Assembly (NCBI GenBank): GCA_003158505.1
Contig: PMJK01000034.1
Location: 1,034 to 15,007, forward strand
Source: Holophagaceae bacterium
GTDB taxonomy: Bacteria > Acidobacteriota > Holophagae > Holophagales > Holophagaceae
Length of the DNA: 13,974 bases
Reading direction: 5' to 3'
The position numbers were made by a program, and so were the translations under genes. Below are positions 13,881-13,974 of the stretch, piece after piece (the first letter of the stretch is position 1; each line of letters opens with the position of its first letter). A model generated the notes under the pieces. That model ran no database searches and was not told the DNA's origin. It saw only the letters and a program-made list of their open reading frames with translations.

Positions 13881-13915
13881 ATTCTTGCTCGGCCCATTTC
13901 CCAAGGAGACGCCCA

Positions 13916-13974
13916 ATGAAGAAGCAATCCGGCTTCACCCTCATCGAACTGCTGTTGGTCCTCGCGATCATCGG
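13916..13974 (+). CDS. Type IV pilin-like prepilin, N-terminal fragment
   Basis: Only 19 complete codons are present before the window ends. They encode a class III signal: a short basic leader MKKQSG, prepilin peptidase cleavage after Gly6, Phe as mature residue 1, Glu at mature position 5 (FTLIE), and the start of the hydrophobic helix LLLVLAII. ATG 13916 follows AAGGAG (13903 to 13908) at seven bases. The protein would be processed by PilD and assembled into a type IV pilus or a pseudopilus. The sigma-54 promoter favours a major pilin (PilA), but a minor pilin or type II secretion pseudopilin cannot be excluded from this fragment. Confidence 0.85.
   Translation, partial: MKKQSGFTLIELLLVLAII

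Larger units (their letters stand above)
13601..13915. promoter_or_regulatory. 315-bp divergent intergenic region between GT-C and pilin genes
   Basis: No convincing gene is present; a 62-codon minus-strand frame here lacks family features. The region holds a nine-C run (13664 to 13672), a possible hairpin AAGGGG-N11-CCCCTT (13641 to 13663), a perfect inverted repeat (13743 to 13759), an AT-rich stretch from about 13790, a sigma-54 promoter (13865 to 13880) and a pilin ribosome-binding site (AAGGAG, 13903 to 13908). I saw no clear sigma-70 promoter for the GT-C gene. Confidence 0.6.

Noticed and set aside
13728..13916. 62-codon minus-strand frame in the pilin upstream region
   Set aside because: It covers the sigma-54 promoter and has no recognizable family, and a regulatory role explains the region better.

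Overview
The window looks like part of a surface-glycan (O-antigen, capsule or glycoprotein sugar) biosynthesis locus from a GC-rich Gram-negative bacterium. Genes are closely packed, with overlapping ATGA/GTGA junctions, strong GC bias and occasional GTG/TTG starts. The right edge carries the first codons of a type IV pilin behind a sigma-54 promoter. The overall style would suit a Holophaga/Geothrix-like Acidobacteriota or a deltaproteobacterium. That placement is an impression only; no rRNA or marker gene is present.

Layout. (1) A plus-strand operon runs from the left edge to 7572: the 3' end of a NeuB-like sialic/ulosonic acid synthase, a KdsC-like HAD phosphatase, a thiamine-diphosphate (ThDP) enzyme of the acetolactate synthase type, a xylose-isomerase-like TIM-barrel isomerase/epimerase, a Gfo/Idh/MocA oxidoreductase, an SDR oxidoreductase, an FkbM-type methyltransferase and a second class I methyltransferase with an N-terminal Cys cluster. 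(2) A minus-strand pair, 9639 to 7585, encodes an extended-SDR nucleotide-sugar epimerase/dehydratase and a family 2 polyprenyl-phosphate-type glycosyltransferase. (3) A single plus-strand gene, 9770 to 10723, encodes a second FkbM methyltransferase with a TTG start and an AT-rich patch. (4) A minus-strand pair, 13600 to 10736, encodes a GT-C (ArnT/PMT-like) membrane glycosyltransferase and a radical SAM/SPASM protein. (5) A 315-bp regulatory region leads to the pilin start at 13916.

How they may work together. The synthase and phosphatase are the usual pair for making an ulosonic acid (sialic-, KDN- or KDO-like) from a phosphorylated sugar and phosphoenolpyruvate. The next four genes (ThDP enzyme, TIM barrel, Gfo/Idh/MocA, SDR) share overlapping or near-overlapping junctions with this pair. 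They look like one sugar-building module whose product I cannot name; a modified nonulosonic acid or a branched-chain sugar are both plausible. The methyltransferases would decorate the sugar, and the GT2 and GT-C enzymes would handle lipid-linked transfer. This six-gene module is the best candidate for an undescribed pathway. No RNA genes, CRISPR arrays, insertion sequences or attachment sites were seen.
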